A DNA stretch of 64,000 bases from Epiperipatus broadwayi (GCA_028023455.1 JAQFVV010000949.1:62001-126000), one strand, 5' to 3'. Shown: positions 35,816 through 49,781, numbered from the stretch's first letter. Notes: generated by a model not told the origin, from the sequence alone. A program made the numbers and translations.

Positions 35816-36790
35816 GTAAGACAAGAATGAAATAAGCTAGGGGTTCTAAGCTTAACTAAACCAAAATATTTAACCACTAGATTAAAATAGGTTATAAGTT
35901 TTAAACTAGAAAATAAATCCACATCCTAAATTTACACAGAATCAATGAACATAAGCGATCAAGGCTAAGCATAATAAATAACTTAAGAAATGAAAAATTA
36001 CAATAGATTCAAAATTGAAAACACTAATTAATAATTTATTTTTCTCAGGGTTCAAATAACTTAAATACTACTATTTTAAAAGATATATTTGGATTAGTGA
36101 GAGGGATTTTGCCACTATCCAAATATAACAAGAAAAGACAGCTCATAAAACAAGAATGTAATTAATAAAGAATATTAGGCAATTCCATTACTAACAATAA
36201 TATGAACTTTAAGTTTTACGAAGTATCAATAATTTTTTAATAAAGTTAATATAATAATCTACAAACTATTTTTTTTTATATTTAGTGACCATGGACAATA
36301 TGATCAAGATCAGTGAATAATATATCTAATGATTTAGATAAACAGGTTATCCCTGAAACTAAATGTTTCATCTTTAAAATATTATTTAAAAATAATACAT
36401 ATGCTTAAGATCAACAGTGTCTTGATCAATAAGCCATAAAACTTTATATACTTTAAATCTAGAGCTTATCAAAATTTATTTTGATATGCTGACACACAAT
36501 AAAATCTGTTATATTGACTGATGATGATATTTATGACAACAATAAAAATAATATGTTCATAGCAATAACAATGTGGATGGTAATTAGCAATAAGGCCACA
36601 GACAACTAAATATATTTTTAAACAAAATTTATTTATGTTATTTACAAGTTTGTGAATTTATTAATAACAATAAAGAAAACATATACAATCTTGGACAATT
36701 GTGACACAAATTTACATAAAACAAAATTTTATTACAACATTTTATGATTAAGGGAAGATCTCTTAGGATCTATTTTGATATTTTAATAAA
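35816..36790. other. A+T-rich DNA without a recognised feature
   Basis: No reading frame, repeat or element is recognised. Confidence 0.45.
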
Positions 36791-36949
36791 TTATTATTTT
36801 TTAATTTATTATTACTCAAATTTATTACTCACATTGAGTTTATTTAACTTACTATGCATTTTATATTTTAAATTATCTTTTTATTTGTTATTACTTAAAT
36901 TTATTATTCACATTGAGTTTATTTAACTTAATATGCATTTCATATTTTA
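36791..36949. repeat. 79-bp tandem duplication
   Basis: ACATTGAGTTTATTTAACTT starts at 36831 and again at 36910. The neighbouring blocks ATTACT(C/T)AAATTTATTA and TATGCATTT(T/C)ATATTTTA are also duplicated. The frame at 36744-36926 is a by-product. Confidence 0.85.
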
Positions 36950-37643
36950 CCTGTCTAATAATAGCATGGTTCTAAGAACTTATACTTTTTAAACAAATAC
37001 AGACAATATATTTCAAAATCTATTTGATGGTTAATAAGCTACCAATATTATGACATCGAATAACACAATAAATATATTTAAGATATAACAGTTTAAGCTA
37101 TCATATATTACTAGAAACTGTTGACTTTTTGCTTTAATTCATTTATTTAGGCTATTAAACAGCCAATACTGCTTTAAGTGTCAAGACTATCATTTTTCTA
37201 CTCTTTAATTATTAGTTTTATCTTGTAGGATTCTTTTAAAATTAAAGAAAAATATTATATGGATCTTTTAACATTAAGGGAAAATATCAGCATTTTAAAA
37301 CAAATTGGGTTTAAATTACAAACAACATAGCTTAATGGTATAGATGGGATCATCTCAAATGGATAGACATTAAGTAACAATCTACTATAAGATAACTTTT
37401 AACTAATATTATCTCTTATCATTATTTTGCTCAGTGATAAGTACAATCTACATTTTCAAATACCATATTTCAGAAACAATTCTACTGTTATCAATACCAA
37501 ACCATTAGAACTTAGGAATATGAAACATAATAAAACATATGATATATCCAAAGCTATAGTGGGTTGAGCTAAGGCAAAGAGAATGAACAAACAACCTAGA
37601 CCATGGTCATCTCGTGACTGAATATCATCTGTAATCCTGGTGT
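36950..37643. other. A+T-rich DNA without a recognised feature
   Basis: No feature is recognised. Confidence 0.4.
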
Positions 37644-37755
37644 CACTTCTGGAGCACCTTTGGGCAACACATGGTTTGAAATCCCACACTTCTGGAGCAC
37701 CTTTGGGCAACACATGGTTTGAAATCCCAGTGTTGCTTCTGGATCACCTTTAGGG
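37644..37755. repeat. 43-bp perfect tandem duplication plus partial third unit
   Basis: Unit 1 (37644-37686) and unit 2 (37687-37729) are identical. They begin CACTTCTGGAGCACCTTTGG and contain GGTTTGAAATCCCA. A diverged partial third unit (GCTTCTGGATCACCTTTAGG) follows. The repeat is G+C-richer than its surroundings. GGTTTGAAATCCC is faintly B-box-like, so this may be an amplified SINE fragment. Confidence 0.9.
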
Positions 37756-39648
37756 ATATGAAAAAAAGAAAGTAGTAGTTAGTCTTTTATTTAATAACTA
37801 AATCAATATACTACAAAAGTATGGCATTAATCTGCTTAAAGTTTGATGGGAATCATTCATGATTTGCTCACAATGGTCATTTATATCATCACTCAGGGAA
37901 AGAGACTAAGTTCACCCAATGTGATGCAACATGGGCCTACCACATATTCCAAAATATTATACAATTATCATTATAACTATTTAACATGACAACAGATAGA
38001 TCTAATACTAATATTGCTTACCATGAATATATAAAATCACTAGCAAAACGGAATATATTACTATTTGCCATATTAAATTTATAACTATCATTATCAATTC
38101 AAAAAATGACCCATAACTATAGCTGTTATTAGCTATTAATTAGTTAAGTACTACATATAAAAAATATCATATTTAATGCATCCAAATTAACTGAAGTTGC
38201 ATACTACCCATTTATTATTATTATTCAATTATAGCTTTTATCTGATAAAGAAAAATATTGAGAATAAACTTAATAGTTTCTTATTTGTGTTCATATTTTA
38301 AAATATGAATAAAATTTACAACAAATAAGATTACTTTACCCTTTTATATATATATGTTTGATTATTTTTTTACACAAACCGTCTTTATACCTGCAATAAC
38401 AATGTATATAATATTATAAGACAAAACATAGAATATTAATGATAATAAAAATCACTATATAAACTTCTTGTTTCGCATTATTTCTTGTGAAACTAAGAGA
38501 ATGAAATCTTGGTTGCAACATTTAAAATCTGCACCATAGTAGTATTGATAAATATTCTTTCCCACAGGAGTATATATATATATTGTCAATTTAAACAAAC
38601 TGTAGTTCTAGTAGTTGCTGGATCTATAAACAATCTTAGTTTTATCTGTTAACTTCAGCACCTTGTTATTCTGGAAATGATGGAAAAAGTTGAAGATAAA
38701 CATTGATTCTTATTTTCATCATATATATATATGTTTCATGTATTTTATTGATTAATGGCACTATTTAATAATTAATACATCAGAAATTCGATCCACAATA
38801 TGATTAACGCAATAATCAATATATCAAAATTTAAGTTGACATTTGATTCACTTTTAATGAGATTCTACAACTTAGTTTAATAAACATATCAATTCCACTT
38901 ATTAAATTGCAACATGTCACATTCTAGCTTTACCCTAACACAAGTTTTAAAGGCAATGCTGAGAATACTTCATATTAAAAGTTTCAATAAATATTTTGTA
39001 AACTTTTATAATTTAGTATCTTCATTTATATTATTTTATTAGTTAGGTATAAGTTATTATTGTGTTTTATTTAACTGCAATATAATATATTTTTAAAAAA
39101 TGTATTTTCTTCACATAATGAAATTAATATACCATAATAAGATTGTGACAGTCGAAATTAGCTTTAGTATAATATTTCACATTAGTTTATACATGTTGTG
39201 AGTGCCTCATAAATTCAAAAACAGCAATAAAAGACGTTAAATATCTATTATAGTTCTGCCTATTTTAAAATTCATTCTGAAGGAAAGTACAATTTTTTTT
39301 TTCTTCGCACTATCCCAAATAAGTCATAATTATTTTTATAATGCACACAATAAATATAATAATTAAAACAGTTATACAATAAAAGTGAAATTTCAAGCTT
39401 ATAAATTTTTACCATTTTGGTTGTATTTTCCAAAATGTCTACCAGTTTTAATTGTGAACTTTTTACAACTATCGATTGACAGAAGCGATGTGTTTTATGT
39501 AAGTCAAATGAAGCTCCTAATCCATTAGTGGCTAGCTAAAATACAATTCATTTCCATTTTTAACTCGATTCAAATTCAATTTTACTTTTTAATAATTTTC
39601 AGGTATGCTATTTTCGGATGTTGTTATCGTTTTCCCACTTAATTCTCT
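37756..39648. other. A+T-rich DNA with short TA runs
   Basis: TA runs lie near 38345, 38570 and 38720. I see no coding frame or repeat family. Confidence 0.45.
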
Positions 39649-39704
39649 TTGTTCTCCCGGTCTCTCTTATTGTTCTCTCTGGTTTCTCTTATTGTTCTCC
39701 CGGT
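39649..39704. repeat. Minisatellite, 21-22-bp unit, 2.6 copies
   Basis: TTGTTCTCCCGGTCTCTCTTA is repeated at 39649, 39670 and 39692 (partial) with one variant unit (TTGTTCTCTCTGG). It is pyrimidine-rich on the plus strand. Confidence 0.85.
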
Positions 39705-40084
39705 AAAGATCTATGTTAGCCTATTTATAAACTTTCATCAGAGAAAATTATTGTACAAATTAACAGACCAATTGAATTGTCGTATGTGCATACATTCATA
39801 TATAATTAATAATTCTCCATCTATAAGCATAAGTTGTCCAATAGTTCTTAATTGAAAATCTTTTTTGAAAACAGGATGAATGTGTGTATATGAATGATCT
39901 CTTTTAATAGCTATTTATAATCATAACAGACAAAGCTAAATTATGACTTTTATTCCAAGAAGGATATAAAGTTGCCAGTCAAGGCAATGCTTCATAATTA
40001 AAGGTGGAGGATATTAAGAAACGCTTGATTGTGGACACAGGTTGCCATTTGCTGATCACCTTTTATTTAGATACCTACAATTGA
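39705..40084. other. A+T-rich flank, possible decayed RTE 5' end
   Basis: This may contain the N-terminal part of the next RTE copy, but I could not align it. Confidence 0.3.
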
Positions 40085-42850
40085 AGATCACTTTCAAGTG
40101 AATGAGTTAGTAGAATAATTGTTTAATATTAAGTGGAATATTGTTAGATTTTTGTGAAATTGAAGAAAAAATGAAGAGGCAATTGAGTTAAAAAGTGAAC
40201 ATGCACTTTACTACAAAGACACAAACATTGGAAGCATAAGTGGAGTGAAATTTATTACAAACAAAAATGATCAATGTTGTGTAAATTGATATTATATCAG
40301 ATGGAGTGGAAATATTATCTATTAAAACTTAATAGAAGATTCCAAGTGCAGATAATTCAGGTTTATGAATCAACAAGTTTTTATTGTCATGAAGAAATAA
40401 ATGCTTTTGATCAGATTAAACCAACATTTTGAAATTGTCATGGGAGACTTTAATGCTAGAATTGGTAAAGAACTGAAAGTTGAAAATATTATGGGAAAAA
40501 TTTGGTTATATTGATAGAAATGAGAGCTATCCAAATAAAAGCACAGCTGAATTGGATTGTATTTTGACTATCAGGAAATATGTAATTCAAGATTGTAATG
40601 TTTAAATACATTTAGCATAGAAAGTGATCTTCAATTAATGAAATGTAAAATACATTCTAATGTAAAACTAGAGATAAAAACTATTAAAAAAATCAGTATT
40701 AAGAGTTGATATTGCTAATCTTGAAAAACATTCCAATGAATTTAAATTAGAACTTGCAAATCATTTTTAAAATATTATTTGACTTTGAAAATGGTTCAAA
40801 TTTGAATGAAATAAATATGAAAATAATTAATACTTTATTAAACTGTAAGAAAGATAGCTGGGCAAAAATGTAGCAATTTACCAGTAAATTTTCTGCTGAG
40901 ACTAGACAAATACATGAAGAAAAGACGGAAAATGAAAAAAAAAATTAATGAGAATTGAGTATTTAGAATTTTATAAAATGAAGCAAAAAAAAAAAAGAAT
41001 TAATAGTGATATAAAAAAATATAATTGTATTGACAAGAAAAGCTAAGAAGAAATGGCATTCTCAAAAGTATAAAACAAAATCATGTTATTGGAAGAAAAG
41101 TTATTTGTGCATTAAAAAGAAAAAATGGAAATATTAATTAAAAAAGAGATAACATCATAAAATGTGTGATAAGAGTTATATAAAGTATTATATAATAATA
41201 AATAACAAAAAAGAAAGTATTACCTACATTTATTACATCTTCTGAATTGCCCAGCATTTTAAATAGAGAAGTGAAATGTGCAAATAATGTATAAAGAAGT
41301 GAAAAGCTTTAAGAAATAATAGAATTATTATTGATGTGTTAAAAGAATGAGCTAGGGAAGAAAAAATTAAAATTGTTGGAAAAATTATCTACCATGTTAA
41401 ATGATAATGGTCTATCTAGATGATTGGAAGAATATAGTAGCAATATTGATAATTATAAAAGATGATTAAGAAAAAATTACACACTATAATATATCAGTTC
41501 TATGCAAAGCCTTTACCAAGATGATTATATTTTATATACAATGAACTTTGGATTATATCCATTCAAAAGAACAATCTGAATTCAATAGTGATTTTAGCAT
41601 AGTGGACAACATCCAAGTATTTAATTCTGTAAGCATTTATATCATGATTAAAACATTGGATCATCAAGGTAAAGATCCAGATTATTGTCATATTCTGACT
41701 AACATTTATGAAAATGCAACAATAATAATTAAATTACATGATCATACCCAGAACATTTCACAATTGAAAGGTATACAATAGGGTGATTCTATATCTCCAA
41801 AAACTTTTTATATCAGTTTTACAGTATGTATTTTGTGGATTAAAATAGAAAGCTAAGGAAGTAAATGGAGATTCTTTAAGTCATCTAGATTTTGCAAATG
41901 ATATGATTGTTTTTTGCAAATAATGATTGATAGTTTTAGAAAATATTGCAATAATTATCAAATGAACATAAGCAAATATGATTAAAGATAAATGCTAAAA
42001 AGACTAAAGTAAAGTGCAATAGATTTCCTCAGAAGAAAATAAAGGTTGATAATCATGAATTAAAAAAAACAACTACAAATATTTTGGTCCAATTATCAAC
42101 ATAGACTACTCTTAGAATTAAACTTGGATGAAATGTTTTTATTAAAAATAATTTTCTATTGAAAGAAAATATGGTTGCCTGTTTGAAAATAAATATTTTT
42201 AATGGATATTTGTCTGAAGGTTTGTAATGATGGTATATTATAAGATATGATATGTTGGACTATTTCCATCATCTACAAGTGAATGTTGAATGTATAGAAA
42301 ATTTTAAACATTATTTAAACTTTCCAAATACAAACAACATTATTATTAACTAGTTGTTTGTATTTGGAAAGTTTAAAATTTTCTATACATTCAACATTTA
42401 CTCATAAATGATGGAAATAGTCCAACATATCACATCTTATTTTTAATGTATATGTTTTAGTAATTTTTATTTATAGAGCTCAGACTTGAATGTTTTAACC
42501 AAAGGATAATGCAGAGACTTCAGACTTCTCCTTCTCACTGAAGTATGGTGAGATGTAAATCAAATACAAAATATACTAATGAGAAAACAAACAGGTTTCA
42601 TTGTCAATATCAAGAATTAAGAAATTGAAATGTAGCTGAACTAAGCAAATTGTTAAAATGATAATACATATGAACAGTTAAAGTCTCAAACTGCATCTCA
42701 AGAGATTGTAAAAGACCTAGAAATAGATCATATATGAGATGAATGAATTTTCTGATGTGTTGTGGAGAAAAGAAGCTAAAGAATAGAGTAACTAGATTAA
42801 ACTTGGAGAGATATTCATTCTGCAACGAATTGATAAGATTTGAAAATGAT
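40085..42850 (+). pseudogene. Degenerate RTE LINE copy 3 (EN-RT)
   Basis: The endonuclease region reads KSEHALYYKDTNIGSISGVK (~40190-40250), QVYESTSFYCHEE (~40345-40400) and FEIVMGDFNARIGKELKVE-like codons (~40425-40470), where GDFNA is the metal-binding block. The linker (DSWAK.., ~40850-40990), HVIGRKVICALKRK (~41085-41130) and KTLDHQGKDPDYCHILTNIY (frame 41548-41781) follow. Next come the QGDSISPK block (~41780-41805) and LDFANDMI (~41888-41910), with Asn in the FADD motif. The C-terminus aligns to ~42850. Compared with copy 1 it keeps the endonuclease, so it was longer at insertion. Stops are frequent, and a palindrome interrupts it at 42241-42439. Confidence 0.78.
42241..42439. mobile_element. 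Palindrome within RTE copy 3 (87-98-bp arms)
   Basis: The left arm 42241-42338 begins TAAGATATGATATGTTGGAC. The right arm 42353-42439 ends with the complement of TAAGATGTGATATGTTGGAC. The left arm holds an 11-bp insert (around AAACATTATTT). The loop is only 14 bp. TTTTTAATGKATAT flanks both sides (42197 and 42440). The RTE reading between LTNVFDQ- and SETW-like codons is interrupted here, so it is an insertion. Confidence 0.85.
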
Positions 42851-45800
42851 TTTATTTAAAAAGATTTTTAAAAACTTTATCTATTAACTTGATATAAAAT
42901 CTATGTAAGATGTATTTAAAACAATAAATTCATGTACACATAAACTTATTCATTTATATAACATTTTTATATATAGATGTAAGTGCTGCTAATATGATAG
43001 TTATGATATAAATTGAATGATTAGATTTAAAATATTAAGTTAATGAAGTTATCATTTTTTTAAAGTCGTTTCTCTATTTCAGCTGTCCTCAACCAATACT
43101 GATTAACAATTCTTTGAATTTTATTTTATTTTATTTCAATATATATACACATCACTTTACTGATGGTGATGGTAACTTTGATGGCATTAATATGTGTGTG
43201 TGTATATATTGATTAAATATATTTTTATGAACAGAATATTTATTTTACTTAGATTAAGATTCTGTTTAATTTTTAAACTGTAATACAAAATAGGTGAATA
43301 ATTTTATAGTTATTTTCAAATAGTTAATTCTAACCCCACCTTTCTCATTAACTTATTACATTTTTATCTATCAATTAAGTCACTTCCTCTCCTCTTAAAA
43401 CCTAGTCCATTTAGTAAGGAAGTTTAGAAAATCATTAATAAAAATATGTGAGACCATTATAAAATCGTTAAACAAAATATATCAGCAACTAATGAATTTA
43501 CTGTATCATGTAGCAAATTGGCACCCAAGAACATTAATAATTTGTTAATTTTTACTATTTTAAAATCAAACATCTATTCCATTTTAATATTAAATCATGC
43601 AGCAGTTATTTTTCTTATTATTGAATTTTCTATTGGCAGTGCTAATTAGAGCTGCTGAGAAGGTGACAAATGAGTTTTTTGTCACAGGATCACACTCACA
43701 GGATTCATAATAAATCGATACAATAATACAAAAATTAATCCTGACTTTTTAAAAACTATATGAAATATATTGAAAACGTTGACAATCACTTTAGAATATA
43801 TTGTTATAAATTGAAATTAAGCATTAGATATGAATTTTACTCATTTTAAAATAATGAGAGATTGTTTTTGGAATACTTTTTATTATATCTGTATTAATGC
43901 CCCAAAGAGTCTTATATAGCATGTTGATTGCATATCCTTCTGGCATGCCCATGAATAAAGATTAGAATTAATACAAGATTAGAATTATTTTTTCCAGCTA
44001 ATAGGCCTATAACTATCTAAAATTCATTGTTAAAGGTATCTAGCCATTGGTCATAAAAATCCACTCCCATTGCAATTGAATACAATGTTGTTGTTGTTTT
44101 TCATTTTTATTCACTTACAGTTTTAACTGATTTATAATCTTCATTACAGTTGTTACTTTTTTTTTTTTAAATAAAAATGAAGACCAGATCAATTGAAACT
44201 GCAAATGAATAAAAGAATATAAATGAATTATATTCAATTGCTTATGAGAAGTGTACTTTTAAAGATTTTAATATAAAAACAATGTATAAAAAGCAAGGAT
44301 TGAAACCTGTTAAAACTTCACTATGTAGGATTTATCAAGCCTGTAATGTTTTCTTTTTTGGAAGACTGTTAGAAAAGCTTTTATTCTCATGTGGGTTAGC
44401 TTTGTTTTGTTTTTATTTTATCTGTTTATGAAAGCAACTTTGAAGTTTTCTTTTCGTACAGTGTTATTCATTCGAGTATATTTGTGTGTGATTTTCATGC
44501 ATAAAATAAGTTGTTTTATAGAAAAATATCCCAAGTATATTTTTATACATTTTTTAATAATCTTTTTTAAAAAAAATACCAATTAATGGTGTTTTATTTT
44601 GAGGACATTTTAATATTAAATAGGAATATTTGTTTTTTTATTTTTTATGTTTTTAATTTGAAGCAATATTAAATCTTCAATGTGTCATCTATTATATTTT
44701 CCCTAAGTTATATGTTTAAATTTTAGTATCAAATAAATAAGATCGTATTATTGGTATTTAAATAAAATATTAATGCCATTATGTTTTTAGATTGATGGTT
44801 AAGGGCTACTATAGTGAACTTCCACAAAGATTGGGTGTTTTTTCATAATGTGATAACAATATTTGAATGAGAAAATGTGACATTGATACATTGAATATTT
44901 AATATTGCTTGAATTCATTTTATATTTATAATATTATTAATTTTTTATATGTTCTAACAAAATCATTTACCATAGGTGGTGGATAAAGCTATTTTTAGCC
45001 ATTTAACTCCATTAGTTGAAAATAACATTGAGAATTGACTTTGCACAAGTTCTCCTAATAGTAATACACTGTATGGAAGTTAGAGTTTGTATATAATAAA
45101 ATAATTAGATGCTTAGGAACACTAGTGATGGTAAATGAATGCCACAGATAGCAAAAAGAATCAACAATCATTTATCAAAAACAAATATGTTGGAAGGATA
45201 GCTTACAATCTTATTAAGCTCACTTGTTTATGTGCAATATTAAACTATAAACTTAAAAATATAATTTTAATTAATAAACAATAAATATGTTATTCTTTTA
45301 CATTAAAATACCCATATGCACATGTATATTACTTAAACATTAGATTATAAAATTTTAATAATAAAAGTCAAGTCAAATAAATAATTATTTTAATGAAATC
45401 AAATATTAAAATAATTAGATTTCAATCATTCATATATCTATAAAATAATATCACTAATCAAGGCTCAAAACATAGATATAACTTAATGTCAAGTCATATT
45501 TTAACAACTAAACATGAAGGAAATAAAATTATAGCTCAATTACACAATTATTAATTATGATGCATTTAACAATAATTGAATACAAAATCATGAAATGAAA
45601 TAGTAATTTAACACATACTAATTACCAGAAGTCAATGCCAATATAAAAGCTAAATCAACTAATTTTCAAATCAGTTCCATCTTTTACAAATGAATTAGTC
45701 ACTATGCATATTTATTTTGCTGTGTTCGAATACCGAACATATCAGAAAGATGGATCAATAGTTTGGACAAATTTTCCTTGTTATAATATTTTCATTAGCA

Positions 45801-45904
45801 GAGAATTCTAGTATCACTCAGAAATAATAAATAAATTACTTTTTAACCTTTCCATTTTTTTTTTTTTTTTTCAAAAAAGAGGCTCAAATTGAACATTTTT
45901 ACAA
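42851..45904. other. A+T-rich DNA without a recognised feature
   Basis: There is a TG/TA run near 43185-43210 and a poly-T at 44158-44168. The frame 44389-44586 is hydrophobic and low-complexity. No family is recognised. Confidence 0.45.
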
Positions 45905-46535
45905 TTACAGATATATGCATATAAGCTATCATGTAACTCAAAATATATGAAAAATAAATGCTAATTTTATTTATTGAAATATATATAAATCAAAATTTTT
46001 CGATCATATACATTCTAAAATATAAATTATATTTTATATGAAAGAAAATCATATTTATATATTTTTTGGCCAAAAAACACGATGGATATAATGAGAGGTG
46101 AAAAATGAATATATATATATATATGCTATAACGTAACTCAAAATATATGAAAAAAAAATGCTGTTTATTTTATTTATTGAAAATACATTATTATATAAAT
46201 CAAGTTTTGATTCACATACTTTCTAAAACGTAAAATATTTAGTAAAAATATATAATAGATATTCAAAATTTTATAGATAAGCAAACATCACGTGATATTG
46301 AATATTTTCAAAATGAATATATATATATATGCTATCACGTAACTCAAAATATATAAAAAGAAATGCTGTTTATTTTATTTATTGAAAATACATTATTATA
46401 AAAATATATATAAATCAAGTTTTGATTCACATACTTTCTAAAACCTAAAATATTTAGTAAAAAAATATAATAGATATTCAAACATTTATAGATAAGAAAA
46501 TATCACGTGATATTGAAAATTTTCAGTTGACAAAA
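45905..46535. repeat. ~203-bp tandem repeat, three units
   Basis: GCTAT(C/A)A(T/C)GTAACTCAAAAT starts at 45925, 46125 and 46331 (spacings 200 and 206). Each unit has ATGCT...TTTATTTATTGAAA, AATCAA...TTTT and CATACTTTCTAAAA. Units 2 and 3 also share CACGTGATATTGAA. Unit 1 is the most diverged. No coding capacity. Confidence 0.85.
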
Positions 46536-48151
46536 TGATGCTGCATATTTTCAAAACGTACGAAGAAAATACTCTCATTATTATAAATTTTTGAAATATA
46601 CATAATATTTAGCTAGTAATATTTACTCGATTTCAAATAATATTTGTAAGAATAAATATCAAAAAATGCGTGCAAGAAAATAAAAGATGAAAAAGTATCA
46701 CAGATTCTAGATATCTAAATAGAAAGTCAAAGAGCTTATTTTTATAGAAATATTTTTTTAAAAAAGAAAAATAAATTGTAAATAATTATTATAACTTACC
46801 AATTGAAAGAATAAACAAATTATATTTGAAATTTTTGTGCTGAAAGCAATCACGGTCTTCTCACTAGACAAGTAGGAAAAAGAGTAAATACGGGGTCACT
46901 AATTATGAATCACAGAAGGACGAATAAATCGTTAATTATAACTGCCATCTATGTGAAACTTTACAAACTAATACCTGAGTAGTATACACATGTGCTAGAA
47001 TCTAAAAAACGAGATTTTTTGTTCAAAATTGCTTAAGGTTGTCAAAGGAAAATTGAAATGCGATATCGTGGGCCGTACAAAATGTAATAGGGGGCGCTTC
47101 AAATGCAAAATAGTGGTTGGACCTAGGAAAGAGTTAATATCATTAATAATAATTTCAAAAGTGAAATTATCTTTAATATTAGAGAAATTCTTAATGATAT
47201 CTTTCTAAACTTGAATTTCAAGGAAGACAAACATCATCAAACATATTTATATATCTAAATAAATTTATTTTAAGAAGATTTTAAGTTATAGAAAATGCAT
47301 CATGAGTAAACACATTTTGCCATAGGATCAAATGCTGTTGTTCTAACCTAAAACAGTGTAACTATTTACTCCTACTCAAATGCCTAATATATATATATAT
47401 AATTCAATATCAAACTTCAGTTTATAGTAATATAATTTGTGGAAAGGGATGTCAACATCATGCAATAGGAATGTTATGAAACAACAGAGGATATTGATTG
47501 CCTCACCAGTGACTGATAACCAGAAATAAAAGAACTTTATTCTTAATGAACATTGTTAATCAAATTGTGAAAAATGAATAGGGCAATATCATAAACTTTA
47601 AACATATTTCCTTTGCCTTTAAAACCTGCTTACTTTGGAATAATCTATTTTGGAAAATCATTAGATGAAAAATGGAGACAGATCATTGGGTTAAATTTTT
47701 TTTTATTTAATAAAATTTAGGTCTTGCTTTTGCAGCGACTTGACCAGGTTAATAATTAAACTTAATATGAAGGTAAGATTTTATTATTTGTCATATTAAA
47801 TTCATTTACTTCTGACAAAAGAGAATTTTTGTTTATTATTAATTTAATTAATGTTGTTTATTTATTATTTGATATAAATGACTAATATCCTTGGATGAAA
47901 GGTCTTTTATTTCAACAATAGGGGCCATACATAGATGGGAGGTCTTATAGAAAATGGAATTCCCTCAAACATTTGATATTACAAGTCTTCATTTATACTT
48001 ATATTGTTTAATTTAAATTTAGTTAGCCAGTGTTATCATAATCTTTAGAATTATAAAATTTTATTTATTTTGCAGTCTATTAAATATTGTTTGTGCTATG
48101 ATACATATCTACTATGGGATATGGGAAGGTATAATTTTAAAATGTATATAC
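46536..48151. other. A+T-rich DNA with a small G+C-rich patch
   Basis: The patch at 47040-47120 (GGGCCGTACA, AGGGGGCGCTTC) is unusually G+C-rich for this window but matches nothing I know. A TA run lies at 47388-47402. No gene is recognised. Confidence 0.4.
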
Positions 48152-48322
48152 TGTACTGGTCAAAACATGTTTATCTATCTAACATGGTCTGGAACTCACA
48201 AAATGTACTTCAAACCCAATCAAGCCCAAGATTTAGGTCAGGGACCAGCCTGGATTCGAACCCACTCTCTAAGCCTCAGGTTAAACACCTAATGGATAAC
48301 ATAATAATGATGGCCCATGAGA
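48152..48322 (-). mobile_element. SINE-like piece, family S1, copy 2
   Basis: On the minus strand a B-box GGGTTCGAATCC is perfect (48263-48252) and the tail GACCAGTACAG lies near 48155-48165. It is the counterpart of 30885-31062 and closely related to 59569-59750. The overlapping plus frames at 48070-48327 have no meaning. Confidence 0.6.
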
Positions 48323-49781
48323 ATTAATTTTAATCCGCCCACTAGCAAAGCGGAGAAGACAATGAGACATCTCTTAACTATGACTAAACTAATATATATA
48401 TATAAGTATGGCTGTACTTTTGGAAGTGGAGAAAAGAGGAATTTGAACTACTCAGACAAGTGGGATAATAAAAATTAGTTTAATATAGTGACAAATTGTT
48501 TACATACATTTATAAATTAATTGCAAACATTAGTATGTGTGTGAATGAGCAAGCGGTAGATGATTACATAGTGTCATTCACACTGTTATTTCTCATAGGC
48601 TCTTTATTAGCTAAATAATATATTATAAATAAGCACACATCTTTGGTGGGTCCAATATTATAATGCCAATAAATTATTAGAAAGAATTTACATAGAATTG
48701 CTATTAATGCTTTTATATACCGTTCTGAAATATGGTGACTAACAGTATTTTGGGGAGCATTCCAAAATTCATTACAGATATAATACGAACTATTTTCATA
48801 CCATTACAGTCGTAAAAATAAATAAAATACATTTGAAAACACATTTGATTATATGACAAAATACTTAATGAAAATTCTTTTAATTAATGCTGGTAAGAAG
48901 AATGCTTATTTTCCCCAAGGCACATAGATAATCTTAAATACAAAAAATAAGTTACAATGGTGGGATTGTATAAGACTGAAATAAATTTAATTAATAAAAC
49001 TCGACATAGTTGGCATTTATATATATTTTGAGCAGAGCACGATTTTAATATTAGAGTATTAAAACTGGGTCATGAAGCAAAAGAAATAATAATAAGAGGC
49101 ATTACCGATATAAGCGGAGAACTCGAAAATAAGGTTGTGCTTCTGGATGAAAAACAAAATCTAACACCCCCTTTTCTAGGGCAGTGCTTAGAGAAAAGTG
49201 GATAGGCATGGCATGGCCCAGACTTTTACTGGTATAACCGATGCAAGAGGCCTTTTTCTATGAGGAGTGGATATGCATAGCATGTGCCAGACTTACAGGA
49301 ATCCCCTCCAGAGGCATTTTATACAGAATAAGTCCCCATGGGACAGGGCATAATGAGAAATCTATGGGTTTGATCTTGTTGTAACCCCCAGATTAGATTA
49401 GAAGCACGTAATATATATATATATAATTCACGAAGATTGGCCGAATGTCAGTAATGCAATATGGATAAATGTCACTAACGACATTGAATAAGATTTACTG
49501 CTTTAAAATAAATGATCCTTATTTGAATGCCATAACTTAAGACAAATAATACGCTATGCAGTTATATATATATATTGTAACGATATATAAATATGTTGTT
49601 ACATTAATTTTTAAAGTTCGCAAATAAAAATAAAATCTATTAAAAAAAAACTAAACGCTAAAATTAAAATGTTTGTTAAACGTATATATTCGCACAGATG
49701 CTAAACTTTAAAAATATTTTTTTTTATAAATAAAAAAAGGATATTTGAACGTATTTTTTTATAAAAAAAATACAAGATTTA

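Noticed and set aside
37456-37713. Minus frame of 85 codons
   Set aside because: Its unusual composition comes from the 43-bp tandem duplication. The second half continues into plain A+T-rich DNA.
43900-44060. LINE fragment on the minus strand suggested by YRPIS-like codons
   Set aside because: Only a few codons match and no second block lies at the expected spacing.
47690-47760. Splice acceptor and exon start near TTTTGCAG
   Set aside because: A single pyrimidine-AG motif with no open frame or donor is not evidence of an exon.
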